A model generated the notes under the pieces. It was not told where the DNA came from. It did not search any database and saw only the letters and a list, made by a program, of their open reading frames with translations. The position numbers were made by a program, and so were the translations under genes. Below, piece by piece: positions 22,562 through 34,189 of a stretch of 64,000 nucleotides of DNA. Origin of the DNA: Monarcha castaneiventris obscurior (lineage: Eukaryota; Chordata; Aves; Passeriformes; Monarchidae); NCBI GenBank assembly GCA_026261815.1, contig JAMPIT010000686.1:240071-304070 (forward strand), given 5' to 3'. Position 1 is the first letter of the stretch. Every line of letters starts with the position of its first letter.

Positions 22562-24715
22562 TATGAAGCCCAAGGCTTGGTGTGCCCAGGCAGAGGCAGG
22601 CAGGACACAGAGCTGTCAGCAAAGGAAGGGGCCAGTGAGCTGGGGCAGCTGGGGGGATGACAACAGCCTGCAGGGACAGAGGTGCAGGGCAGGGACACCG
22701 TGGGACAGCCTGGGCTGGAGAGGGCACAGGGATGGGCAGCAGCTGCAAGGCCCTGCCAGAGCCAACTTGTGCAGCCCTTTGGCCACGGCTGCTGGCCCTG
22801 GCCCTGAGGCCAGCAGGAGACAAGTGACCCTTGCAGCCCTGGGGCCTCAGTGCCTCCTTGGCCCTGCTCAGCAGCCTGGCAGGGGCTGCCCCATGGTGCT
22901 GCCCTTGGCATTGCACATCCCCACATCCCAGTGCCCCGGGAAGAGCCCTGAGCACTGAGGGAGGGACAGCATGTGCCTTGCCAGGGGCTGGGGCTCAGGC
23001 CTTGGCCCTCTGCATTCCTCAAACACATCCAGGTTTAAGCAGCATCAGAGACTTGTTTGTCCCTCCCTGTCATCACTGCCTCCAGTGTTCTGCTCAAACT
23101 GGAACCTGGGGACACTTTCTCAGTCATGTCCCTCCATGGGACCCATTAAAACTACAAGAAACTTTGGAGATTGAATCTGACTTTGAGTTCTTGAGAAGTT
23201 TTCTGAACTTACTCTCAGGGACTGAATCTGATGTAAACAACACCAAAGCCCTGAGAGGATCATTAAAATCCTTGTGCTGTGTCTGTGCTGCTGAGCTGGG
23301 CCGGGCTTCTGGCACAGAGGGAGCTCCCAAGCTCTTGTACAGCAAGAAGAGCTTCAGAGATGCAGCTCTGCCCAGGAGCAGCTCCTTTCCCAACCCAGAA
23401 GGGCTGAGGGCACTGCCTGCAGATACCTGGGAGGAGTGAAGCAGACAGAGGCTTAACGCAGCTGGAAGAACAATTCTGAGCTCATTCGTGGAGAAATCTT
23501 CACCACTCCTGACACAGTGAGTCTCTGGCTGCAGGGATCTTCTAAAGCTGACCCATGACACGACTGCCAGGGCTGTAAGGATGGCTCTGCTGCCGTTTCT
23601 GGTTTGGGGGAGGATGTGCTGCAGAGCGGGGCTGCCCTGGGCACCGTCAGAGGGACAGGGCAGGACGGCTCCTGCTGCCAGGGCCGGCTGCAGGCTGGGA
23701 AGGTGGGGCTGCAGCCAGGGGTGCCCAGGGCTGTCCTGCAGAGCAGCTCCTGCAGCCCTGAGGGCTCTTTGCCAGGCCAGGGGATCTGCCACCTGCCAGG
23801 GGCAGCTCTCAGCCTGCCTGGCAGCTCCCCATGGGCGCTAGGGAGAAGTTGGTGGTGGAAGGAGCGACCCCCATCAGGGCAGGTTCCTCCTGCTGTGGAG
23901 ATGGTGCTGAATGGCCAGGGCTGCTCTCAGCTTTCTCATCAAGGGAAGGGAAAGGAGCTCTCAGGTTTGTCTGTGTCACTGAGACTCCTGCACTGCCACT
24001 CTGGGGATCAGCAGCTCTGCCTCAGACCTCCCTCAGAAAGTGCCTCCTCACACTCCTCTGCCTGCAGACAGCACCAGCAGCACCTTGGCTTGCAGCATCT
24101 CCCTTTGTCTGAGCTGCCCTTCAGGCCCTGCTGCCAGGGAGATGCCCCTAGGCAGTGCCCTGTGCTGGAAGGGCTCTGCAGGGCAGAGCTGGGCCCCCAG
24201 GGCTGGGCTGGGCTCTGGCAGCACTGGCAGGGACAAGCCTTGGACACACAGAAAGAGCTCCCAATAGGCACAACTCCAGGCAGCAGAGATACAGCGCAAC
24301 CCTTGGCATCCCTCCCTGTCTGGCTGCAGAGGGAAATGGAGAAAGGTTTAGATAAATTGACTTTGAACCTGGAGCCTTCACAAAGTCCACTTGCTTTTCC
24401 AAGCATGTTTTAAGTGCAATCACACTGAAATAGAGGGAGGTGAAATGAGCAAAGAACATCTGTGTGTGGACCAGCAGGTCTGACTACACTAGGGCACAGG
24501 GAGCCCTGTTTCCCCTCTGGGCTCCCCAGTGTTCCAGCTGAGAGCAATGCTGAACATGAGGCAGTAACTCAGCAGCACAAACCTGAACTCAAACACAAAA
24601 AAAAGACTGAAATTTTCCACAAGAAAAAGAAGATTTTTTTGAGTGAATTCATAAGAAAATACCATAGCATTTACCCAAGGAATTTTGTCAAATTGTCAAT
24701 GTCTTCTTTCAACAG
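22562..24715 (+). repeat. Olfactory unit B, 5' flanking segment
   Basis: Very similar to 57960-59255 up to about 23855, and in its first 720 bp also to unit A. Noncoding. It ends in a splice acceptor (TTCTTTCAACAG, AG at 24714-24715) directly before the receptor exon. Confidence 0.7.
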
Positions 24716-24738
24716 TTCACGATGCCAAGACTGAAGAA

Positions 24739-25668
24739 ATGTCCAACAGCAGCTCCATCAGCCACTTCCTCCTGCTGGCATTGGCAGACACACGGCAGCT
24801 GCAGCTCCTGCACTTCTGCCTCTTGCTGGGCATCTCCCTGGCTGCCCTCCTGGGCAACAGCCTCATCATCAGCGCCGTAGCCTGCGGCCAGCACCTGCAC
24901 ACCCCCATGTTTTTCTTCCTGCTCAACCTGGCCCTCACCGACCTGGGCTCCATCTGCACCACTGTCCCCAAAGCCATGCACAATTCCCTCTGGGACACCA
25001 GGCACATCTCCTACTCAGGATGTGCTGCACAGCTCTTTCTGTTTATCTTCTTCATTGGAACAGAGTTTTCCCTCCTGACCATCATGTGCTACGACCGCTA
25101 CGTGTCCATCTGCAAACCCCTGCACTACGGGACCCTCCTGGGCAGCAGAGCTTGTGCCCACATGGCAGCAGCTGCCTGGGCCAGTGGCTTTCTCAATGCT
25201 CTGCTGCACACGGCCAATACATTTTCCCTGCCCCTGTGCCAGGGCAATACCCTGGGCCAGTTCTTCTGTGAAATCCCACACATCCTCAAGCTCTCCTGCT
25301 CACATTCCAACCTCAGGGAACTTGGGCTTCTTATACTAAGTTGTTTGTTAACATTTAGCTGTTTCATTTTCATTGTTTTCTCCTATGTGCAGATCTTCAG
25401 GGTTGTGCTGAGGATCCCCTCTGAGCAGGGACAGCACAAAGCTTTTTCCACGTGCCTCCCTCACCTGGCTGTTGTCTGCGTCTTTGTCAGCACTGGAATA
25501 TTTACCTACCTGAAGCCCCCCTCCATGTCCTCTCCATCTCTGAATCTAGGGGTATCGGTTCCTTACTCGGTGGTGCCTCCAGCCCTGAACCCCCTCATCT
25601 ACAGCCTGAGGAACCAGGAGATCAAGGATGCCCTGAGGAAAGTGGTGACTGGATGGTGCTTCCAGTAG
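24739..25668 (+). CDS. OR14J1-like: Olfactory receptor, OR14 type (unit B), intact
   Basis: 309-residue odorant GPCR of the same subfamily as unit A. All hallmark motifs are present: GN in TM1, LHTPMFFFLL, MCYDRYVSICKPLHY, KAFSTCLPHL and PALNPLIYSLRN, with the two disulfide cysteines. The N-terminus (first 40 residues) and the segment GTLLGSRACAHMAAAAWASG are identical to unit A, while TM3, TM5 and the TM6/extracellular loop 3 region differ strongly. The start at 24739 was chosen by alignment; the earlier in-frame Met at 24685 lies upstream of the acceptor AG at 24714-24715. AATAAA at 25999-26004 is a possible poly(A) signal. A CCCCT microsatellite lies in the presumed 3' UTR. Confidence 0.93.
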   Translation: MSNSSSISHFLLLALADTRQLQLLHFCLLLGISLAALLGNSLIISAVACGQHLHTPMFFFLLNLALTDLGSICTTVPKAMHNSLWDTRHISYSGCAAQLFLFIFFIGTEFSLLTIMCYDRYVSICKPLHYGTLLGSRACAHMAAAAWASGFLNALLHTANTFSLPLCQGNTLGQFFCEIPHILKLSCSHSNLRELGLLILSCLLTFSCFIFIVFSYVQIFRVVLRIPSEQGQHKAFSTCLPHLAVVCVFVSTGIFTYLKPPSMSSPSLNLGVSVPYSVVPPALNPLIYSLRNQEIKDALRKVVTGWCFQ

Positions 25669-25730
25669 CCATTGACTGCCTTCTTCAATGTCAGTGTTCC
25701 ATTCAAATGTCATTATGTACCAAGACTGCC

Positions 25731-25880
25731 TCTCCTCCCCTCCCCTCCCCTCCCCTCCCCTCCCCTCCCCTCCCTCCCCTCCCTCCTCCCCTCCCCTTCC
25801 CCTCCCCTCCCCTCCCTCCCCTCCCCCTCCCCTCCCATCCCTCCCCCTCCCCTCCCCCTCCACCTCCCCTCCCCTCTCCT
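25731..25880. repeat. (CCCCT)n microsatellite
   Basis: About 150 bp of CCCCT/CCCT units starting 63 bp after the unit B stop codon. Confidence 0.95.
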
Positions 25881-26009
25881 CATGATGACTTTGTCTTCAA
25901 AGAAATGTCATTTTTCATTTGCTTTTTCTTCTATACCCTCCATCTATATCCCCCAAAGACCTTGTGTAAATAAGGAATCTCACATGGTATTTAGGTGAAA
26001 TAAATGAAC

Positions 26010-27654
26010 TTGCAACAATTTTTTTTGTACTATCCTCAGCAAAGCAGGAATGAATGTGAAATAAGAAGAGCTTCCTGGGTGCCCCAGGTTTGGGATGGGC
26101 CCTTGTCCTGGAGCAGGAACAGCTCCTGAGGGCCTCAAGGCCAGGGCTGTTGTGCTGGCCTGGGGAGATGGGATGGCAGGACGGGCTGCAGAGCTCTCAG
26201 GATGTACTGGAGAGGAGAGCAGGGCACACAGGGAGCCTCCTTTTCCTCTGGCCAAGCACATTCCCCCATGGGTGAGGCTGAGTCCTCTCTGAGCTTCAGC
26301 TGCTGCTGAGCGCTTCAGAGGGGCTGAGGCCATGGGGCCACTGCCCAGAGCACCCTGCCCCGAGCGGGGCTGTGGGGCCAGAGCCGGCCAGGCTGTGCTG
26401 GGGAGAGGCCCTTGGTGCTGCAGAGAGCTCAGGGGAGCTGGGCTGGGCTGAGAGAACCTGGGAGAGGAACCATCAGTGTCCATCTCACTCTGCGTGACCG
26501 TGCAGGGGCAGGACTCAGCGCAGGGCTGTGGGGCAGGGCCAGGGCCTGTGGAAGGGATTGAAAGCAGGCAAGTGCCCAAGAGAGGAGGCTGCTCTGTGCC
26601 CTTGGTGGCAGGGACAGAGTAGGGAGGGGGCCCAGGACATTTGTCACCCCCAGCCTCTGTCCCCAGCCATTGCCAGCCCTGGCTGCTCAGCCCAGGTTTG
26701 TGGGGGAGTTTGGCTGTGCCCAGCTCCATCCTCCTGCGGGGCTCAGGGCCTGTTCCCAGCAATAGGCAGCCCTGCCCGGCCTCTCTGCTGGCCCAGAGCC
26801 CAGCAGAGCCCGGGGCAGGGCTGTTTGTGCAGCCTCACAGGTGCCCTGGCCTTGGCAGGAGCTGGGAGAGGCTGCCCAGCAGGGAGGCCATGGGGGCACC
26901 AGAGCCCCAAGGCTGCTGTGGGCACCACGGCCCAGGGGCCATTCCCACCCGCAGGGCTCCTGTCCTGGGCTGGGCCTGTACAGGGGGCTGTGGCACCATG
27001 GCTGGGGCAGCGGGGCACAGAGGGGCCAGGGAGCCGCTGCTGGGGCTGACAGCAAGGCCAGGGACGGACAAGGAATTTCTGTGCTGGGCTGGGCAGGGCT
27101 GACTGTGGCAAAGGCAAAGCTCACCTGGCCTTGATGGTTGCAGGGAAAGTCAAGAGCCCAAAGAACCTCCATGGCTATGCCTGAGACCAAGGCTGGAGGA
27201 GTGAAATGCAGGGCTGTGGGATGGGGAAGGGGATTGAATTCCAGCAGACACCGATGTGGGGCTGAGGGACTCAAGGGCTTCTTGGCCTGAGCCTTTCCAG
27301 GAAGGGTCTCTCAAGCCTCTGTGGTCAGGAAGGGCTTCAAGGAAGAGCAGAGCTCATCTTGGTGAGACCCTCATGGAATCCCAGAGGGACAAATGCCAGT
27401 GCCTGCCCCTGCAGGGGACTGCCCCTGGCAATGGCCCAGGCTGGAGCTGCCTGGCTGGGAGCAGCCCTAGCAGAAAACTCTTGGTAGGCAGGAACTGGGC
27501 AGGAGGCAGCCGCGTGCCCTGGCAGACAGGGAGGCCAGAAGCAGCTTGGGCTGTGTGACCAGGACATCAAGGACGTGGATTACCCCAGTCACTGAGGCCT
27601 GGTCTGCGTTCCCCAAGGCAGGAAAGATGTCTGGCAGCTGGAGCAGGGTTAGGG
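26010..27654. other. Unassigned GC-rich DNA
   Basis: No gene or known repeat recognised. Multiple overlapping frames on both strands are composition artefacts. Confidence 0.4.
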
Positions 27655-28058
27655 AAGGGCCTCCAAGCTGGGGCTGGAGCCCGTTGGCTGTGAGGAGAGG
27701 CTGAGGGAGTTGGGCTTGTCCAGCCCTGAGAAGGGAAGGCTGAGGGGCTCCTCATCCCAGCCTGGCAGTGCCACTGAGGAGGTGATGGAGAACACAGAGC
27801 CAGGCTCTTCACTGGGGGGCCTGGTGGGAGACAGAAGCCAATGGGTGGAAGGTGAATGAGGGGAGATCAGCCAGGACAGGAGGAAACCTTTGTTCTCATG
27901 GGCTCACCCAGGTGCTGAGATGCTGCCCTGTCCCTGTCCTTTGGGATTTTCCAATCCAGACCAAATCAAGCCTTGGTCTGACCCAGTTTCTGACAGGTTG
28001 GGCTGCAGACTTGCTGAGGTCCCTTCCAACCTCAGCTCTCTGATGATCCCAGGACGAT
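27655..28058 (+). mobile_element. CR1 LINE 3' fragment, plus strand
   Basis: GTGAGGAGAGGCTGAGGGAG TTGGGCTTGTCCAGCC and, at the end, GAGGTCCCTTCCAACC are standard CR1 3' landmarks in the sense direction. Diverged. Confidence 0.7.
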
Positions 28059-28800
28059 GCTGGTCCCTATTTCAGACTGGAGCAGAGCAGATGTTTATGG
28101 GACAGGAGCCCTCCAGGGCTGTAGGGGACCTGCAGCTTGCGAGGTGCACGAGCACATCCTCATTAGCAGGGTCATTTGAGTGCTTTTAGGAAATGGCAAA
28201 TTTTCCCACCAAGAGAGAACAGGAATTTGCTGTTCAGGAAGTGTACGGATGGCAAGAGAAGAAATATTGATCTTCCCCTCTACTTATGTTACCACTATTC
28301 CATCTATTATTTCATGTCCCTCTTCATTCAGGTGTTCCCACCTCTCCTGTTTAATGGCCATGTCTAAGGACATCTCTACACCAGACCAGCAGGATCTGTG
28401 TCCTTCTCATTGCTCCAAGATTTCCTCCTCTAGTTCCTCTCTAGTTCATTCCAGTGCCTCTCAGTTGAGTGGCTTCGCTCTTTGAGCTTCAGGGAGTTCA
28501 GATGTTTACTAAATTGTATCATGTTTACATTTTTTTATGTTGGCCATGAAGAGAAACTTTCTGTGCCTCTGAGTCTCAGCAGTTCCTGACCCCCAAAGGA
28601 CACAAACCTGATGAGTTGTGGTTCCCACTCCAGTGGCTGCACTTGGACCTCCCTCCATACCCAGAGCAGAGCTCCCCTGTCCCAGAAAGTCCCTGGCAAT
28701 GGAGGGATGAAGGGAATGGGACAGGTTGTGGGGATCAGGGGCAGGGCACGGCCAGGGATTGGGGGTGGTTGTGAGGCCAGGGCAGGACCCGGCCCTTGGC
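28059..28800. other. Unassigned DNA
   Basis: No coding gene, RNA or known repeat recognised. Confidence 0.35.
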
Positions 28801-29047
28801 CTCGGTGAACCTCATCCAACTGTCCTGGGCCCATGGCTGCAGCCCGTCCAGATCCCTCTGCAGAGCTTGCTGCCCTCCAGCACAGCCACACTCCCACCCA
28901 GCTTGGGGTCACCTGGGACCTGACTGAGGGTGCCCTCGATGCCCTCGTCCAGATCAGCAAGAAAGAGATTGAACTGACCTGGCCCCAGTGCTGAGCCCTG
29001 GGGACAGTCCTGGCTGTGACTCCAGTCCCCAGCACTCCCTGGGCTGG
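28801..29047 (-). mobile_element. CR1 LINE fragment (RT active-site region)
   Basis: The minus-strand translation contains [12 protein letters not shown] and a decayed FADDTK region followed by the CRGIWTG linker, matching CR1 RT; stops and changes show it is dead. Confidence 0.7.
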
Positions 29048-29448
29048 ACTTCTGTTTTTTATGGAGCTGTGCCTTCCCTGGGTTTGTTTGCTGACAAGAA
29101 ATGGACATCCCTCTGCATCTCGGGCAGCTCCTTCTCCAAGGAGAGCAGCTGGGAATTGGTGCCAAGGCGCTGAAAGCTGCAGGCACAGCCTGGAGTGGAG
29201 GAAGCTGAGATTTGCACAAGGCTGCTCTGAGTCCCAGGGGTTGGATGAGGGAAATGCTGGGGAGGGGGATAGGGACAAAGTGTGATTGATTGTCAGCCAT
29301 AAAGGGTCTTGATGTTCACATCTATTCAGACTGCATTAGGAGGTGCTGGGGATCAATATCAGCTGGAGATCGCCGATATCAGTGTATAAACAGGAAAAGA
29401 ATAAATGGGAAAAAAAGATGTCTTTTTTTTTTTTTTAATGTAACCTGT

Positions 29449-30173
29449 TGTTACGACTGTAGTGAAAGCTTAGACAAGCCCTGCCCTGCCTTATGCTCAG
29501 ATTTCTGGCAGAAGCTCTTTTGGAGGCCACCTGCACCCCAAATTGCTCTTGCTTGCAAGTTCTTACGAACAGCCGATCAGGTCTATTATAAAATGAATTA
29601 TTTATTGAATAGACAAAAGGTTAACAGACAAGAGACTGTAAATGGACTACTTACTACACAGGATAAACAAAAGAAGTACTGGTAGGTACAACTACAGTGC
29701 ACAATAGAGTTACCTCTATTACACCTAGTGAAGAAATAGCATGGATTAGGGGTCCCTGTGACTCACCCCCAAACTGATGATGGAGCACACATAGAGCCCT
29801 TTCACTCAAGTTCCAGAACAGCAACCACCAAGTTGCATCCAAACTGGGGGAGAAACCCTACCTGTTCCCAGGGATTATGCAGAAGACTTCTGCTTTGTGA
29901 AAGTTTTGTGCAGCTTTTATAGTTTGTAAAGTGAAGTGTCTGTCACTCCCAAATTCAAGGCTCATCTCCCTTCACTCTGCTCTCAAGGCAAGATGTTTAC
30001 TGTCAGCTGGGAATTCCACCTCCCTGGCACCAGAGATAACTCAATACAGGACAGACGTCTGGCCTGGGCTCTCTCACCAATTTGTGTGAGGGGGGAAGAT
30101 ACCCTGAGTTATCGCACCAGCTGATAAGCAGGACAGATAAGCTCTCCCATGTCACAGGGGAAGTCCTGATACA
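29449..30173 (-). mobile_element. Probable LTR, minus strand
   Basis: On the minus strand: TATA box CTATAAAAGC (near 29915), AATAAA (near 29603), terminus GTCGTAACA (29449 side). CCTGT flanks the left border (29444-29448), but no convincing second copy was found at the far border. The 29048-29448 stretch before it shows nothing recognised. Confidence 0.42.
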
Positions 30174-30174
30174 G

Positions 30175-30440
30175 GAACCAAGGGTCTGTTGTGACATTGT
30201 GATGCCTCGTGGAACCAAGGAGGCCATGGTGACACTAATGAACCTAATGGAACCGGGGCTCCATTGTGACACTTTGGAACTTAGGAGACCATTGCTGAGT
30301 ATGGAACCTCAAGGAACCAAAAGTCCACTGTGATATCGTGGGGACCAAGGAACCAAATATCCATTGTGGTAGTCTGGAACCTCATGGAACCAAAGGGCCA
30401 TTGTGACACTGTGAGGCCTCAGGGAACCAAGGAGTCCAAA
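30175..30440 (+). repeat. 37-bp minisatellite, short array
   Basis: About seven units (GGAACCAAGGGTCTGTTGTG ACATTG...). Abuts the 508-bp inverted repeat. Confidence 0.88.
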
Positions 30441-30441
30441 G

Positions 30442-30949
30442 GTCCAAAACATTGCTGGCAGGGTTCTGCCTTGGGCCAGGGGAAGCTCCTTGGTGGCAGC
30501 TGGGCCTTGGCACACACTTGAGGAGGGTGTCTGTGTTCAGTGGGGAAACTTAGGAGGTTTAGATTGATTAAAAAAATAAAAAGGGAAAAACCCCTGTTTG
30601 ACTGAGTGCAGCTAGTTCTCCAAGCACAGCAGGTCCCAGGTGAGTGAGGAGAGACAGGATGAGCTTGAGGAATGTGGAGCAAGGTTGTCCACACTGGAGC
30701 AGACCTCAGGGCACAGCTTCTGTGACTAGGCCAGACCTCCTGAGGAGAGACCCTGCATCAATATCAGTCACTGAATGCTGCAATCACATCTGCTCTAAAG
30801 AGAACAGTAACAAAAGTCACACTTTAAAATAGGAATGTGTATTTCTTAGAAGCTCTTTGAACTATTTCTCCATAACTGCAGTAGGAAACCTTCCTGATGA
30901 ACTCCACCAGAGCAGAAAGAAATCAAGGCAGAGCCAGGGTTTGTCAGGA
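30442..30949 (+). repeat. 508-bp inverted repeat, left arm
   Basis: Pairs base for base, without net indels, with 31608-32115 (coordinate sums are constant at 62557 at both ends). Only a few mismatches were noticed. Confidence 0.93.
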
Positions 30950-31607
30950 AACCTCTCAAGAATTCAGTCAGAATCAAACTCCAAAATTCCTGATACCATT
31001 CATGGGTCCCACTGAGGGACACAACTGAGAAAGTGTCCCCAGGCTCCAGTTTAGAGCAGGGAATTGGAGGCAGAGATGATAGAGATGAAAGAGAAGCCAA
31101 GTCTTGGTGCCCTGGGGCACAGCAGCGTCTGTGCCAGCAAGGGCTGTGAGGAGACACCTTGTCCTGAGGCCCTGGGGCCTCCTGGCACAGCCCCAGCAAG
31201 GCTGGGCACTGTCACCCCCTTGTCCTGCCCTCAGCATTCCCCCCACATCCCAGTGGCCTCAGGGATCTGCTGGAAGGAGTCCCTGGGGAGCCTTGGTCAG
31301 GAATGGCCCTGGGGGGCTCCTGAATGCTCCCAGGGACTGCAGGTTTTTCAAAGGACTTTGGGTTTTGCTTTTTTCTTGGTGTGTCTGAGAGCTTTGTGCC
31401 ATCATGGCCTCTAATTCTCTCCTCCAAGGAGTCCATGAGGAGCCTGTGTTGGGGATGGACCTCAGTGGGACCCATCAACGCTTCGAGATACTTTGGGTTT
31501 TTCTTCTGACTTGGACTCCTGGAAAGGTTTGTGCAATCTCCTCTCAGGCCCTGAGCTTCAAGGGCTCAGCACCAAAGGCACCACGGGGCTCATTAGGATC
31601 AAACAAG
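30950..31607. repeat. Spacer of the inverted repeat, built of opposed olfactory-flank pieces
   Basis: The left part (30950-31100) is a diverged reverse complement of the olfactory-unit core flank (compare 7210-7320). The right part (31440-31607) is a diverged direct copy (GGGACCCATCA... GGCTCAGCACCAAAGGC). The inverted structure therefore extends, in diverged form, into the spacer. No gene. Confidence 0.6.
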
Positions 31608-32115
31608 TCCTGACAAACCCTGGCTTTGCCTTGATTTCCCTCTGCTCTGGTGGAGTTCATCAGGAAGGTTTCCTACTGCAGTTATGGAGAAATAGTTCAA
31701 AGAGCTTCTAAGAAATACACATTCCTATTTTAAAGGGTGACTTTTGTTACTGTTCTCTTTAGAGCAGATGTGATTGCAGCATTCAGTGATTGATATTGAT
31801 GCAGGGTCTCTCCTCAGGAGGTCTGGCCTAGTCACAGAAGCTGTGCCCTGAGGTCTGATCCAGTGTGGACAACCTTGCTCCACATTCCTCAAGCTCATCC
31901 TGTCTCTCCTCACTCACCTGGGACCTGCTGTGCTTGGAGAACTAGCTGCACTCAGTCAAACAGGGGTTTTTCCCTTTTTATTTTTTTAATCAATCTAAAC
32001 CTCCTAAGTTTCCCCACTGAACACAGACACCCTCCTCAAGTGTGTGCCAAGGCCCAGCTGCCACCAAGGAGCTTCCCCTGGCCCAAGGCAGAACCCTGCC
32101 AGCAATGTTTTGGAC
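31608..32115 (-). repeat. 508-bp inverted repeat, right arm
   Basis: Reverse complement of 30442-30949. Confidence 0.93.
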
Positions 32116-32449
32116 ACATGGGAAGTTCTGCAATAAACACAAACCCAGAGTTGGCTGAAGGCAGAATGAGACCAAGTGCTGCGGGACAGACCAGCTTTGG
32201 ACTCCCTGCAGCTCACAGCACCTAGTGGGTTGTTGGGATGTGTGTGAGTGCCCCAGCAGTGAGGGGAAGGGAAATGCAGAGAGCCCTGGCAGTGCTTCTG
32301 TGCACACAGGCTGCGGGGAAGGGCCCTGCAGACCTGCCCTGGGCCAGCTCTGAGGGTGGATCATCATCCCAACCTGCACTGGGCCATGGCAGGGGCTGTG
32401 GCCATGGACACTGCACTGTCCCCACTGCTGGGTTTGGGAGCCACGGCAA
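32116..32449. other. Unassigned DNA
   Basis: Nothing recognised between the inverted repeat and the ACTGGG array. Confidence 0.35.
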
Positions 32450-32830
32450 CAGGGAGAAGTGCAAGTTTCCTTGGACACACTGCGGGGGACTGGGACATAC
32501 TGGGAACACTGGGACATCCTGGGAGTGATACTGGGGAGGACTGGGACAAACTGGGAACACTGGGAATGCTGGGGAGGACACTGGGGTGACCTGAGAGGGA
32601 CTGGTGGGAAACTGGAGGGACTGGGAAGTCTGGAGGGCAGACTGGGGGAGACTGGCATCACCTGGGGGAGACTGTAAGGGACTGGGGGAACTGGGGTGTA
32701 CTGGGAGGGACTGGAAATGAAGCCTGGTGTATCAGGAGGGACTGGGGGTTACAGGGAGGGCCTGGAGGGGCACTGGATATGCACTGTGCTGTACTGGGCA
32801 TAGACTGGGCTGCACTGGCTAGACTGGAAG
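32450..32830 (+). repeat. ACTGGG-type minisatellite
   Basis: Irregular tandem GGGACTGGGACATACTGGGA and GGGACTGGGGGA units over about 380 bp. Confidence 0.85.
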
Positions 32831-32959
32831 GGTTGAATGAGCTGTTCCCGCCTCCTCCATGTTTCATTGGCTGCTCCGCCCGCCCGTCATCACCTGCAGC
32901 CAATTGGCGACCGGACTCAGGGCTGCAGAGGCGGAGCCTGGAGGCAGCACCATTTAGGT

Positions 32960-34165
32960 TTCTTTTTGCCTACAACTCCCGTCATGCTCTGCGCCCCACA
33001 GAGCGTTGTTATACGCCCCCATGTGCTCTAAAAGCGCCCCCCAGACCCTCCAAGACCCAAAAGTGCCCCCTCAGTACCCATTGAGGACACCCAAATGCCT
33101 CCTTGGACCCATGAGTGTCCCCCAAGTGCCCCAACCCCAGAAATGCCTGCAAACAGCACTTTCGGGACTACAGCTCCTATCGAGCACCGTGGTTCCCACA
33201 GAGTGGCAGTAAAGCTGGGACTTCAGCCCCCGTCATGTCCCACGCTGCACAGAGCCTTGTCATAACTGGGCCTTCATCTCCCACCATGCCCCGCAGCCAC
33301 AGAGCCCACCATAACACAGCGACGCGCCTACAACTCCTGCCATGCCCCGTGCTCAAAAGAGCCCAGGTTAGAGCTTTCCAAGTGCCCCCAAGTGCTCCCC
33401 GACCCCGTGAGTTCTGTCCAGGTGCCCTCTGATGATCCAAAGTGTATTCTCGGACTCCGAAGTGCCCCGTTACAACGACTGCCGGGACTCCATGTTCCAT
33501 CATGCATCGTGGCACCCATAAAGCCCCTATTACCCAGTTCCGCCCTTCCAACTACCGTGACGCCCTGCGCCCCATACAGCCCCGTTAGCGCTCTCCAAGT
33601 GCCCCCGGGTGATCTGCGACCCTTTAAGTTCCCTGCAGGTGCCCTCTGAGGCCTCGAAGTAGCCAATCGCACCCACAAGTGGCTCCCCGGCTCCTCAAGC
33701 GCAGCATTAAAGCTACTTTTGGGACTACAGCTCCCATCATGCTCCGCGGCACCCCTACAGCTCTATTGCAGCCGTGACTGCATCTCCCGTCAGGCCTTGT
33801 ACCCCACAGAGCACCATTACAGCTGTGCCTACGACTCCCATGATGCCCCATAGCCTCTTTGAGCCCCGTTATCCCCACGCCTTCAATTCCCATCATCCTC
33901 GGTGCCCCATGGAGCCCTGTTAGAGCTCCCCAAGTGCCCTCCCGGACCCCGAAGGGCCCCCAAATTCCCTCCCTGACCTGCACGTGCCTCCCTAGATCCC
34001 CAAGTGGCCCCCGGACCCCAAACTGTCCCTCAGGGTCCCTAAGTGCCCCCCCAGTGCCCACTCGAACCCCCAAGTGTCCTCCCAACCCCCAAGTTCTCTC
34101 TGAAATTCCTCCCCTGACCCCAAAGTGCCCCAAATGTGCCCCATAAGTGTCTCCCCAGACCCCAA
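32960..34165. repeat. GC-rich repeat with ZNF143-like motifs and CCCCAAGTGCC units
   Basis: Blocks such as CTACAACTCCCGTCATGC (32971), ACTACAGCTCCCATCATGC (33724) and CTACGACTCCCATGATGCCC (33829) recur about ten times. They alternate with CCCCAAGTGCCCCC-type units, which alone fill 33920-34165. The block resembles the ZNF143/STAF site (TACAAYTCCCAGMATGC). No gene is evident. Whether it is promoter DNA or a satellite cannot be told by eye. Confidence 0.6.
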
Positions 34166-34189
34166 AATATTCTACTTCACCATGCCTGA

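Noticed and set aside
22563..23439. Open frames in the olfactory 5' flank (also 57978-58848)
   Set aside because: Frames differ between copies by indels and show no family; they reflect GC-rich composition and recent duplication.
25452..25998. Proline-rich frames over the CCCCT microsatellite
   Set aside because: Simple-sequence artefact in the 3' flank of receptor B.
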